DNA of 64,000 bases, taken from Streptomyces iakyrus (GTDB taxonomy: Bacteria > Actinomycetota > Actinomycetes > Streptomycetales > Streptomycetaceae). A program made the position numbers and the translations under genes. Under the pieces are notes generated by a model that saw nothing but the letters and a program-made list of their open reading frames with translations, was not told the DNA's origin and did not search any database. Numbering within the stretch: position 1 is the first letter of the stretch; every line of letters starts with the position of its first letter. Positions 19,689 through 27,788 of this stretch are shown here, piece after piece. The stretch covers positions 124,001 to 188,000 of the forward strand of contig NZ_JNXI01000027.1 in the NCBI RefSeq assembly GCF_000717055.1. Direction: 5' to 3'.

Positions 19689-21107
19689 CTAGCCCATCTC
19701 TTCCAGGGCCTTGCCCTTCGTCTCCTTGACGAACTTCAGGACGAACGGGATCGAGAGCGCGGCGAACGCGGTGTAGATCACGTACGTGACGGAGAGGTTC
19801 CAGTCGGCCAGGGACGGGAAGCTCGCGGTGATGGCCCAGTTGGCGATCCACTGCGCGGCGGCGGCCACGCCCAGCGCGGCGGCGCGGATCCGGTTGGGGA
19901 ACATCTCGCCGAGCATGACCCAGACGACCACACCCCAGGACAGGGCGAAGAAGAGGACGAAGATGTGCGCGGCGATCAGGGCGATCCAGCCCTGCGCGGC
20001 CGGCAGCTTGCCGTCGACCAGGTGGTACGAGAACGCCCAGGCCTCCAGGGCGAGGCCGACGACCATGCCGACCGAGCCGATGATCGCGAGCGGCCTGCGT
20101 CCGATGCGGTCGACGAAGATCATCGCGATGACGGTGCCGAGGATGTTGATGATCGACGTGGTGAAGGAGTAGAAGAACGAGTCCGTCGGGTCCACGCCGA
20201 CCGACTGCCACAGCGTCGAGGAGTAGTAGAACGCGACGTTGATGCCGACGAACTGCTGGAAGACCGACAGGCCGATGCCGATCCAGACGATCGGCTTGAA
20301 GAAGAAGCTGCCGCCGAGAAGGTCCTTGAAGCTCGACTTGTGCTCGCTCTTCATGGCGCCCTCGATCTCGGCGACACGGGCGTCCAGGTCGACGTCCTTG
20401 CCCTCGACCTCGGTGAGGATCTCCCGGGCGCGCTCGTGCTTGCCGACGGAGATGAGGAAGCGCGGCGACTCGGGGATGGCGAAGGAGAGCAGCCCGTAGA
20501 GGATGGCCGGGACGACCATGACGCCGAGCATGACCTGCCAGGCCTCCAGGCCCATCAGCTTGCCGCGCTGGTCACCGTCGGCGGCGTTCAGCAGGCCCCA
20601 GTTGACCAGCTGCGACACGGCGATGCCGATGACGATCGCGGCCTGCTGGAAGGAGCCGAGCCGGCCGCGGTAGGCGGGCGGGGCGACCTCGGCGATGTAG
20701 GCCGGGCCGATCACGGAGGCCATGCCGATGGCGAAGCCGCCGACCACACGCCAGAAGGCGAGGTCCCACAGGGCGAAGGGGAGCGCGGAGCCGACGGCGC
20801 TGACGGTGAAGAGGACCGCGGCGATCTGCATGCACCGGATGCGGCCGATGCGGTCGGCTATGCGCCCGGCGGTGGCCGCGCCGACGGCACAGCCGATGAG
20901 GGCGATGGCGATGACCTGGGCGAGGGCCGCGGAGCCGACGTCGTAGCGGTCACGGATGGCTTCGACGGCGCCGTTGATCACGGAACTGTCGTAGCCGAAG
21001 AGGAAACCGCCCATCGCGGCCGCCGCCGCGATGAAGACAACGTGCCCGAGATGATCGGGGTGAGCCGTCCTGGCTCCTGACTTGGGTGCCTGCGCTGTGC
21101 TGGTCAC
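19689..21107 (-). CDS. glcP: Glucose permease GlcP, MFS sugar porter
   Basis: GlcP is the main glucose transporter of S. coelicolor, a proton symporter of the sugar-porter family, and this product closely follows the recalled sequence. The 472-residue protein has 12 hydrophobic segments, the loop GRIADRIGRIRCMQ, the motif PESPRFLISVGK at the end of helix 6, and QQFVGINVAFYYSSTLWQS in helix 7. The GTG at 21107 follows AGGAG-TACAC, so the 40 codons of open frame upstream are excluded. The upstream region holds repeated elements, so expression is probably controlled. Glucose induction is reported in S. coelicolor. Confidence 0.93.
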   Translation of the reverse strand: MTSTAQAPKSGARTAHPDHLGHVVFIAAAAAMGGFLFGYDSSVINGAVEAIRDRYDVGSAALAQVIAIALIGCAVGAATAGRIADRIGRIRCMQIAAVLFTVSAVGSALPFALWDLAFWRVVGGFAIGMASVIGPAYIAEVAPPAYRGRLGSFQQAAIVIGIAVSQLVNWGLLNAADGDQRGKLMGLEAWQVMLGVMVVPAILYGLLSFAIPESPRFLISVGKHERAREILTEVEGKDVDLDARVAEIEGAMKSEHKSSFKDLLGGSFFFKPIVWIGIGLSVFQQFVGINVAFYYSSTLWQSVGVDPTDSFFYSFTTSIINILGTVIAMIFVDRIGRRPLAIIGSVGMVVGLALEAWAFSYHLVDGKLPAAQGWIALIAAHIFVLFFALSWGVVVWVMLGEMFPNRIRAAALGVAAAAQWIANWAITASFPSLADWNLSVTYVIYTAFAALSIPFVLKFVKETKGKALEEMG

Positions 21108-21124
21108 GTGTACTCCTCGGGCCA

Positions 21125-21140
21125 CCGGCAACGCTGCCGG
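21125..21140 (-). other. Small hairpin near the glcP ribosome site
   Basis: CCGGCA and TGCCGG pair with a 4-base loop about 18 bases upstream of the glcP start. It could influence translation, but it is short. Confidence 0.3.
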
Positions 21141-21163
21141 AGGGGGTCTGCCCTTCGAGGTCC

Positions 21164-21183
21164 ACCTGAAGGTACCTGAAGGT
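21164..21183. repeat. Tandem 10-bp repeat ACCTGAAGGT upstream of glcP
   Basis: Two identical, directly adjacent copies of ACCTGAAGGT lie 57-76 bases upstream of the glcP start, downstream of the likely promoter. Each unit is itself partly palindromic (ACCTGAAGGT). The arrangement fits binding sites for a dimeric regulator. Confidence 0.6.
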
Positions 21184-21202
21184 AAAAGGAACGTTGCCGA
21201 GA

Positions 21203-21290
21203 CTATGCCTTCAAGTTTCGAAGTCAATAGATCAGAAGCTGTGAATCTGAGGCAGGAGTGTGGGGGCTATGTGTTCAAGTATTGAAGTCA
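21203..21290 (-). promoter_or_regulatory. Two 24-bp promoter/operator-like repeats upstream of glcP
   Basis: Blocks at 21203-21226 and 21267-21290 are 20/24 identical. On the minus strand each reads TGACTTC-N7-GAA and then CATAG. In the glcP-proximal block TTGACT and TAGTCT are spaced by 16 bases, a credible promoter. Each block includes a short inverted repeat (TTC...GAA). They may be twin promoters or a promoter and an operator copy. Confidence 0.55.
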
Positions 21291-21329
21291 GAGGGAAGCG
21301 CAGGTGAGACCGATGTAGAGCACACACAT

Positions 21330-24300
21330 CTAGCGGAGGCGCTGGCTGATGACCTTCGACACACCGTCGCCCTGCATGGAGACGCCGTAGAGCGCGTCGG
21401 CGACCTCCATCGTGCGCTTCTGGTGGGTGATCACGATCAGCTGGGAGGCTTCCTGGAGCTCCTGCATGATCCGGATGAGCCGCTGGAGGTTGGTGTCGTC
21501 GAGCGCGGCCTCGACCTCGTCCATGACGTAGAAGGGGCTGGGCCGTGCCTTGAAGATCGACACGAGCAGCGCGACCGCGGTCAGTGACCGCTCCCCGCCC
21601 GAGAGCAGCGACAGCCGCTTGACCTTCTTGCCCGGCGGACGCGCCTCGACGTCCACACCCGTGGTGAGCATGTTGTCGGGGTCGGTCAGGATCAGCCGTC
21701 CCTCACCGCCCGGGAACAGACGGGAGAACACGCCCTCGAACTCCCGGGCCGTGTCCCGGTAGGCCTCGGTGAAGACCTGCTCGACGCGCTCGTCGACCTC
21801 CTTCACCACCTGCAGGAGGTCCGCCCGCGTCTTCTTCAGGTCTTCCAGCTGCTCACTGAGGAACTGGTGGCGTTCCTCCAGCGCCGCGAACTCCTCCAGG
21901 GCGAGCGGGTTCACCTTGCCGAGCTGCTGGTAGGCACGCTCGGCCGACTTCAGGCGCTTCTCCTGCTCGGCCCGGAGATACGGCCTCGGCCGGTTGCGCG
22001 GGTGCTCCGGGTCCTCCGGCAGCTCCTCGCCCTCGGCGGGGGGCGAGGGCGGCACGAGCTGGTGCGGTCCGTACTCCGCCACCAGTCCGGCCGGTTCGAC
22101 ACCCAGCTCCTCCAGCGCCTTGGTCTCCAACTGCTCGATGCGCAGCCGCTTCTCGGCGCCGAGTACCTCGCCACGGTGGACCGAATCCGTCAACTTGTCG
22201 AGTTCCGCCTTGAGATCGCGCCCCTCGGTGCGGGCGCGGGCGAGTTCCTGCTCGCGGAGGGCCTTGGCGGTCTCGGCGGCGGTGCGCTCCTGATCGGCAC
22301 GGGCCAGGGAGACCTCGACGTGCGCGAGCAGCTGCCTCGCCCCCGCGCCGACGGCCTCGGCGACGGCCGCCTCGTGCCGGAGCCGGGCCCGTCGCTGCTC
22401 GGCACGCGCGCGTGCCTCGCGTTCCGCGCGGGCGGCCCGGTCCAGCGAGTCGGCCCGCCCGGCCAGGCCCTTGACGCGTTCTTCGTGCGTACGGGCCTGA
22501 AGCCGGGCTTCCATCTCGGTCTGGCGTGCGTTGGCGCCGTCGGCGGCGAGCCGGTCCCGGACGGAGGTGTCGGGCTCCTCCTCGATCGGCATCTCCTCGG
22601 CGACGGCGAGCCGCTCGGCGAGTTCCTCGACCTCCTGGAGCGCGTGGTCGAGGGCGTCCTGGGCACGGGCCGCGGCGGCGGTGGCACGTTCCGCCTCGCC
22701 GGTGGCACCGCGCGCCTGGCCCGCGAGCCGCCCGAGCTGCTGGGCGACGGCCGACTTCTCCCGGTCGGCCGCCCGGCGCCGCTCCCCCAGCTCCTCGACC
22801 AGCGCGGCGGCGTCCCGTCGCCGGTCGACGGCCGCGTGCTGGGCCTCGGTGAGCTCCTGGCAGCGGACGGCGAGCTCATCCAGCTCGGCCGCCGCCTCGT
22901 CGACGGAGGCCTGCACTTCGAGGAGGCTGGGGGCGCCGGCGGAGCCGCCGTGGGCGAAGTGAGAGCCGAGGAGGTCACCTTCGGCGGTCACCGCGGTGAG
23001 CTCGGGGTGGGTGTAGACGAGGTCTTCGGCGTCCTCGAGGGTGCCGACGACGACGATGCCGTGGAGCAGCCGGCGAACGGCCGGCATCAGGTCGGAGGGG
23101 CCGCGTACCAATTCGGCGGCGTGGGTGTGTCGTGCGTCTGCGGATGCGTCGTGGCTGGTCGCGCAGTTCCCCGCGCCCCTGAGGGCGTCATCTCCTGCCA
23201 GGAGCAAAGTGGCCCGGCCTCCGTCCTGTTTGCGGAGGAGTCTGATCGCGTCCGCAGCGGAGGCCGGGGTCGTGACGGCGATCGCGTCGGCTGCCGCTCC
23301 GAAAGCCGCGGCGATGGCGACCTCGTGGCCCGGGGTCACCGTCAGCAGCTCCGCCGCCGGGCCCAGCAGGCCGGAGAGGCGGTCCTTGGCCGCGAGCAGT
23401 ATTCCGGTGCCGTCCTTGCGGCGCAGGCCGAGGGCGAGGGCCTCGTGGCGGGCCTGCGTCGCGGCGCGCTTGCGTTCAGCCGCCGTGGCCGCCTCGCGGG
23501 CCGCCGTGAGGGCGGCCTCGGCCTCGGCGAGCTGCTGCTTGGCCGCCTCATGCTGCTCGGCGAGCTCCACGTCGCCGGCGTCGAGGCCGTCGACCTCGGC
23601 CTTGAGCGCCTCGTACTCCTCCTGCGCGGCGACGGCACGTTCCTGCGCCTCGTCGCGGGCCGCGGCCAGGCGTTCGATCTCTGCCTGGGCGGAGGCGGCC
23701 CGGGAGCGGGCGGCGTTGACCTGGCCGCTGAGCCGGGCCAGCCCCTCACGCCGGTCGGCGATGGCCCGGGCGGCGTCCTTCAGGCGCCGTTCCTCCTGGG
23801 TGAGCGCGCGTTCCAGTTCGGCGCGGTGGGCGACCGTGTCCTCCAGGGCCCGTTCGGCCGCCTCCAGGGCCGCCTCCAGCTCGGCCTCCTGCTCGCGGAT
23901 GCGGGCGGCCTCGCGCTCCATGTCCTCTGGGTCGCGGCCGCGCCGCTCCTCGGGAGGCGCGGAGGTGGCGCTCTTCACGCGGGCGTCGGCCAGCGAGATC
24001 GTGCCCCGTACGCGTTCGGCGAGCTGGGAGAGCTCGTACCAGGTCTGCTGGGCGCGCTGGAGCCGCGGGGTGAGCTGCCGTACCTCGTCCTCCAGGAGGG
24101 CCTCGCGCTGGAGCGCCTTGCGCAGTTCCTGTTCGGCGGACTCCTTGCGCTCCTTCAGCGCGGCCTCGTCGGCGACCTCGGCCTTGAGGGCCTCCCGGAG
24201 CCGTACGAGGTCGTCGGCAAGGAGGCGCAGGCGGGCGTCGCGCAGGTCGGCCTGGATGACGGCGGCCCTGCGGGCGACGGCGGCCTGGCGGCCGAGGGGC

Positions 24301-24908
24301 TTGAGCTGCCGTCTGAGCTCGTCGGTGAGGTCCTGTACCCGCGCGAGGTTGGCCTGCATCGCGTCCAGCTTGCGCAGCGCCTTCTCCTTGCGCTTGCGGT
24401 GCTTGAGGACGCCGGCGGCCTCCTCGATGAAGGCGCGTCGGCCCATGGGATCGGCGTGCAGTACGGAGTCGAGCTGGCCCTGCCCGACGATCACGTGCAT
24501 CTCGCGGCCGATGCCGGAGTCGGAGAGGAGTTCCTGGATGTCCAGGAGGCGGCAGGTGTCGCCGTTGATCTGGTACTCGCTGCCGCCGTTGCGGAACATG
24601 ATCCGCGTGATGGTGACCTCGGCGTACTCGATGGGCAGGGCCCCGTCGGAGTTGTCGATGGTCAGGGACACCTCGGCGCGGCCCAGCGGGGGGCGGCCGG
24701 TGGTGCCGGCGAAGATGACGTCCTCCATCTTGCCGCCGCGCAGCGACTTGGCACCCTGCTCGCCCATGACCCAGCTGAGCGCGTCGACGACGTTGGACTT
24801 GCCCGAGCCGTTCGGTCCGACGACGCACGTGATACCCGGCTCGAACCGGAGGGTGGTCGCGGAGGCGAACGACTTGAACCCGCGAAGGGTCAGGGCCTTG
24901 AGGTGCAC
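21330..24908 (-). CDS. smc: Chromosome segregation protein SMC
   Basis: SMC forms the core of the condensin complex with ScpAB and organises the chromosome. The 1192-residue protein starts at GTG 24908 with HLKALTLRGFKSFASATTLR. Its Walker A is GPNGSGKSN near residue 35. Two long coiled coils flank a hinge at roughly residues 500-680. The C-terminal head has the signature LLSGGERSLTAVALL and Walker B PFYVMDEVEAALDD. A 30-bp dispersed repeat encodes RGAGNCATSH in frame in the hinge near residue 577. Longer upstream frames are ignored because the GTG start matches the conserved SMC N-terminus. Confidence 0.95.
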   Translation of the reverse strand: MHLKALTLRGFKSFASATTLRFEPGITCVVGPNGSGKSNVVDALSWVMGEQGAKSLRGGKMEDVIFAGTTGRPPLGRAEVSLTIDNSDGALPIEYAEVTITRIMFRNGGSEYQINGDTCRLLDIQELLSDSGIGREMHVIVGQGQLDSVLHADPMGRRAFIEEAAGVLKHRKRKEKALRKLDAMQANLARVQDLTDELRRQLKPLGRQAAVARRAAVIQADLRDARLRLLADDLVRLREALKAEVADEAALKERKESAEQELRKALQREALLEDEVRQLTPRLQRAQQTWYELSQLAERVRGTISLADARVKSATSAPPEERRGRDPEDMEREAARIREQEAELEAALEAAERALEDTVAHRAELERALTQEERRLKDAARAIADRREGLARLSGQVNAARSRAASAQAEIERLAAARDEAQERAVAAQEEYEALKAEVDGLDAGDVELAEQHEAAKQQLAEAEAALTAAREAATAAERKRAATQARHEALALGLRRKDGTGILLAAKDRLSGLLGPAAELLTVTPGHEVAIAAAFGAAADAIAVTTPASAADAIRLLRKQDGGRATLLLAGDDALRGAGNCATSHDASADARHTHAAELVRGPSDLMPAVRRLLHGIVVVGTLEDAEDLVYTHPELTAVTAEGDLLGSHFAHGGSAGAPSLLEVQASVDEAAAELDELAVRCQELTEAQHAAVDRRRDAAALVEELGERRRAADREKSAVAQQLGRLAGQARGATGEAERATAAAARAQDALDHALQEVEELAERLAVAEEMPIEEEPDTSVRDRLAADGANARQTEMEARLQARTHEERVKGLAGRADSLDRAARAEREARARAEQRRARLRHEAAVAEAVGAGARQLLAHVEVSLARADQERTAAETAKALREQELARARTEGRDLKAELDKLTDSVHRGEVLGAEKRLRIEQLETKALEELGVEPAGLVAEYGPHQLVPPSPPAEGEELPEDPEHPRNRPRPYLRAEQEKRLKSAERAYQQLGKVNPLALEEFAALEERHQFLSEQLEDLKKTRADLLQVVKEVDERVEQVFTEAYRDTAREFEGVFSRLFPGGEGRLILTDPDNMLTTGVDVEARPPGKKVKRLSLLSGGERSLTAVALLVSIFKARPSPFYVMDEVEAALDDTNLQRLIRIMQELQEASQLIVITHQKRTMEVADALYGVSMQGDGVSKVISQRLR
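23151..23180 (+). repeat. 30-bp dispersed repeat copy inside smc
   Basis: The 30 bases from GTGGCTGGTCGCGCAGTT to CGCCCCT are identical to the copy at 32880-32909. Here the repeat lies within the smc coding region, antisense to it as written, and adds residues RGAGNCATSH to the hinge. Confidence 0.85.
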
Positions 24909-25028
24909 GCCGCCGGACTCTACCGCCCGGGTCGGTCTCACTCCATGAACCCACGGTTTCGCCGCTGAACGCGCAGGGCACATCAGACGTTAAAGACGGT
25001 GAAGGATGCGGGGGCAAGCAAGGCAAGA

Positions 25029-25056
25029 AAGAAGGGACGCCGACGGGGCGTCCCTT
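25029..25056 (-). terminator. Terminator after the 67-aa gene, before smc
   Basis: AAGGGACGCC (25032-25041) pairs with GGCGTCCCTT (25047-25056). In the minus direction the stem is followed by a T-rich run (TTCTTTCTTG). It separates the small upstream gene from smc. Confidence 0.75.
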
Positions 25057-25128
25057 GCACTTCAGACAACTAGGCGGTTGTGACGGGCGGCCCAACCACT
25101 GCTGTGCTGTTGTGGAGCGGTGCAGTGA

Positions 25129-25332
25129 TCAGGTGAGCGCAGGCTCCGCCTGGTGTGCGTCAACGCTCTCCATGATCCTGTCGTGAGAAGCGGCAGCCGT
25201 CAGCGCTTCGTTCTCCGCCTGGATTCGTCCGAGCTCGGATTCCAGGTCCTGGACGCGCTGCTGGAGCCGTCGCATCTCGGCGAGGAGTCGAGGGTCGGAG
25301 CCGCCGACGTAACCGAGAAGCGCCTTTGCCAT
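25129..25332 (-). CDS. 67-aa conserved coiled-coil protein
   Basis: This small protein begins MAKALLGYVGGSDPRLLAEM. A heptad-rich helix follows (RLQQRVQDLESELGRIQAEN) that predicts a short dimeric coiled coil. The ATG at 25332 has GGAGG about ten bases upstream. It resembles small conserved Streptomyces proteins found next to smc, but I know of no assigned function. It has its own terminator, so it is expressed apart from smc. Confidence 0.7.
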   Translation of the reverse strand: MAKALLGYVGGSDPRLLAEMRRLQQRVQDLESELGRIQAENEALTAAASHDRIMESVDAHQAEPALT

Positions 25333-25710
25333 GATGGATGGTCCTCCACAATGCGTGACCGACCGCTGCGGTGTGGGTCGTGAGGGATTCGCACCCGCAG
25401 TCTTGGCAGGGCCTGGAGTTGTGCTGCCGTTCAGCCATGCCAAACAGCTAAGGTGCGCGGGGCTTTCAGCGTCTCACCAAAAAGTTTGACGGTCAACACG
25501 ATCACGCCCCGTATTGGGGGCAGCCCGGGCACGCGCGGCCTGGAACGGCCGTACTACGGCTTCTGCGGGGCCCTCGGGGCGTGGCGATCATCTTTGCGGG
25601 TGGAGCGTGCCGAGGCAAGCGGTTCTCGGCAATCACCAGCGCGTTTCCGACCGGGGCGGTCGACCGCGAGCCGTCGCCGGGCGGCCCCCGGGGCCGCTCG
25701 GCGGGTGCGC
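25333..25710. other. 378-bp gap between the 67-aa gene and acyP
   Basis: I see no gene, hairpin or promoter here that I can support. The promoter of the 67-aa gene must lie in the part just upstream of 25332. Confidence 0.4.
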
Positions 25711-25992
25711 TCAGCGGATGGCGAAGCCGTCGTAGCCGCCGCGCGGTGTGTCCCAGATCTCGGTGACGCCGTCCACGCGGCCGGGCGTGTCGTCACTCTG
25801 GAGCCACTCCAGGAGCCCCTCGCACCCCTCGCGCCCGCCCTCGGCGACCACCTGAACCCGCCCGTCGCCCAAATTGAGAGCAAAGCCACTCAGGCCGCCG
25901 ATCTCCAGCGCCTTGGCCCGCGTGAACCAGCGGAAACCCACACCTTGGACGCGTCCACGCACCCAGGCGACCAATCGCACATCCTCACTCAT
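25711..25992 (-). CDS. acyP: Acylphosphatase
   Basis: Acylphosphatase hydrolyses carboxyl-phosphate bonds in small molecules such as acetyl phosphate analogues. The 93-residue protein has the two family motifs. [15 protein letters not shown] contains the catalytic Arg, and [17 protein letters not shown] contains the catalytic Asn. Length and start (ATG 25992) are typical. It is divergent from the CAP-domain gene. Confidence 0.95.
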   Translation of the reverse strand: MSEDVRLVAWVRGRVQGVGFRWFTRAKALEIGGLSGFALNLGDGRVQVVAEGGREGCEGLLEWLQSDDTPGRVDGVTEIWDTPRGGYDGFAIR

Positions 25993-26079
25993 GCCTGCAA
26001 CCTAACCGCCCAATCTCCCTCCGGGCACTTCCTCCACTTGCGCCATGCGGTACCGTCCCCCCTCAACGAATCTCATATG

Positions 26080-26103
26080 AAACTCACACGATCGAGTGAG
26101 TTT
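26080..26103. promoter_or_regulatory. 24-bp palindrome upstream of the CAP-domain gene
   Basis: AAACTCAC and GTGAGTTT flank ACGATCGA, giving 8-bp arms around a near-palindromic centre. It lies 50 bases before the start at 26154 and resembles an operator. Confidence 0.45.
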
Positions 26104-26153
26104 GGTGTTGATCTCGAGGACGAGTCGACCGCCAGGACGAGGAAGGCCAGGAC

Positions 26154-27305
26154 ATGGGACGCCACCGACGCTCCGACGCCGGCCGCGCCGCCACGGGCCG
26201 CGCCACGGGACCCACCCACGCCGACGGCTTCGCGGAGGGTCACGATCTGCTGTACCCCATCGCGGACGACGCCCCGACGATGGGCATCGCGCCCTATCTG
26301 AACCCGGAGGCGTACGCCGGCAGCTACGCGAAGAGCGAGGCCTACCTGTTCGGGGCGGAGGGGTCCGCCGCGGGTGACCGCTACGACGACACGGCCGTCT
26401 TCGCCAGCGACGGCTTCGCGAGCGACGGCTTCACGCCCGACCTGGGCGCCCGCCGCTCGGGTTCGCACCGCCGCCGCAAGAAGGCCGCCCGGCCGATGCG
26501 CACCGGCCTGCTCGGCGTCTCCGCCGCCGTCGCCCTCGGTACGGTCGCGGTCGCCACCGGCGCCGTGCCCGGCCTCGACGACTACAAGCTCGGCGGAGGC
26601 GGCGGGGCCGACAAGGTCCAGGCCGGCAACACCCCGACGAACACCCCGGTCGAGCAGGGCGGCACCTCCGGCAGTGCCGACAGCCGGGACGACACGTCCA
26701 CCAGCCGGGACGCCGAGCGCTCCGGCTCCCCGTCGCCCTCCGCCTCGAAGTCCTCCGCCGCACCGACGAAGACGCCGGAGAAGACGGAGAAGCCGGAGAA
26801 GACGCAGGAGAAGACCCCGGAGCCGAAGAAGCCGGCGGCCACTCCGAGCGAGAAGCCGGACACCACGCCCTCCCGTACGGCCACCAAGGCCCCGAGGGCT
26901 CCCGGCGCCTCCGCCGCCCTGGCCGGCGAGTCCGCCGCAGCGGCCCAGGTGCTCAGCCTCGTGAACGAGGAGCGGGCGAAGGTGGGCTGCAGTCCGGTCG
27001 CCGCCAACAGCGCCCTGACCGGTCTGGCCCAGAGCTACAGCGAGGACATGGCCGCGCGGGGCTTCTTCGACCACACCGACCCGGACGGCCGCACGCCGTG
27101 GGACCGGGCCGAGAAGGCCGGGATATCCAACCTCGGCGGCGAGAACATCGCCCGCGGCCAGGCCGACGCCGCGGCCGTGATGGACGCCTGGATGAACAGC
27201 CCCGGCCACCGCGCAAACATCCTGAACTGCGACTTCAAGACGCTGGGCGTCGGTGTCGAGTTCGGCTCGGGCGGCCCCTGGTGGACCCAGAACTTCGGCT
27301 ACTGA
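26154..27305 (+). CDS. Membrane-anchored CAP-domain (SCP/PR1-type) protein
   Basis: This 383-residue protein has a cytosolic N-terminus of about 110 residues and one transmembrane segment near 118-138 (LLGVSAAVALGTVAVATGAV). A Lys/Pro/Glu/Thr-rich linker spans the cell wall, and a C-terminal CAP domain lies from about 258 to the end. CAP signatures include LVNEERAKVGCSPV, GFFDHTDPDG and MDAWMNSPGHRANILN. The N-terminus has repeated SDGFAS/ASDGF units. Bacterial CAP proteins are extracellular and their activities are mostly unknown. A 24-bp palindrome upstream suggests control. Confidence 0.85.
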   Translation: MGRHRRSDAGRAATGRATGPTHADGFAEGHDLLYPIADDAPTMGIAPYLNPEAYAGSYAKSEAYLFGAEGSAAGDRYDDTAVFASDGFASDGFTPDLGARRSGSHRRRKKAARPMRTGLLGVSAAVALGTVAVATGAVPGLDDYKLGGGGGADKVQAGNTPTNTPVEQGGTSGSADSRDDTSTSRDAERSGSPSPSASKSSAAPTKTPEKTEKPEKTQEKTPEPKKPAATPSEKPDTTPSRTATKAPRAPGASAALAGESAAAAQVLSLVNEERAKVGCSPVAANSALTGLAQSYSEDMAARGFFDHTDPDGRTPWDRAEKAGISNLGGENIARGQADAAAVMDAWMNSPGHRANILNCDFKTLGVGVEFGSGGPWWTQNFGY

Positions 27306-27323
27306 GGCGACCTGAAGCACCCC

Positions 27324-27354
27324 AGAAGGCGCTAACCCTTGGTTAGTGCCTTCT
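27324..27354. promoter_or_regulatory. Large inverted repeat before the HxlR gene
   Basis: AGAAGGCGCTAACC and GGTTAGTGCCTTCT pair in 13 of 14 positions around a 3-base loop. A third related unit, GGTTAGCGCT, follows at 27359-27368. The site lies between the CAP gene stop and the HxlR start and could be an autoregulatory operator, a terminator of the CAP gene, or both. Confidence 0.55.
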
Positions 27355-27389
27355 GTCGGTTAGCGCTGTGCTGGCGTAGGCTGGGGCAT

Positions 27390-27788
27390 ATGACCACCAC
27401 CCAGGAGCTCGCGGAAGGGCTCGACGACCTCCCGTACAACGTGTTCGCCAAGGCCTGCCCGTCGCGCGGCACGCTGGAGCACGTCACGGGCCGCTGGGGC
27501 GGCCTCGCGCTCGGTGCCCTGTACGAGGGCTCGCTGCGCTTCAACGAGCTGCGCCGCCGCGTCGACGGGGTCAGCGAGAAGATGCTGTCCCAGACGCTGC
27601 ACGCCCTGGAGCGCGACGGCCTGGTCCACCGCGAGGCCCAGCCGACCAATCCGCCCCGGGTGGACTACGAACTGACGCCCCTGGGGCGCGACGTGGCGCA
27701 GCGGCTGCTCGCCCTGATCCACTTCGTCGAAGGCAGCATGGACGAGGTCCTGGCAGCGCGCGAGCGGTACGACTCCGCTAGGGCGTGA
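27390..27788 (+). CDS. HxlR-family transcriptional regulator
   Basis: The 132-residue protein is a winged-helix regulator of the HxlR type. After [16 protein letters not shown] comes the HTH ([34 protein letters not shown]) and the wing ([14 protein letters not shown]). The Cys at about residue 22 is at the place where redox- or electrophile-sensing HxlR proteins keep theirs. An inverted repeat lies directly upstream. Its 3' end overlaps the convergent mutM by 11 bases. Confidence 0.88.
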   Translation: MTTTQELAEGLDDLPYNVFAKACPSRGTLEHVTGRWGGLALGALYEGSLRFNELRRRVDGVSEKMLSQTLHALERDGLVHREAQPTNPPRVDYELTPLGRDVAQRLLALIHFVEGSMDEVLAARERYDSARA

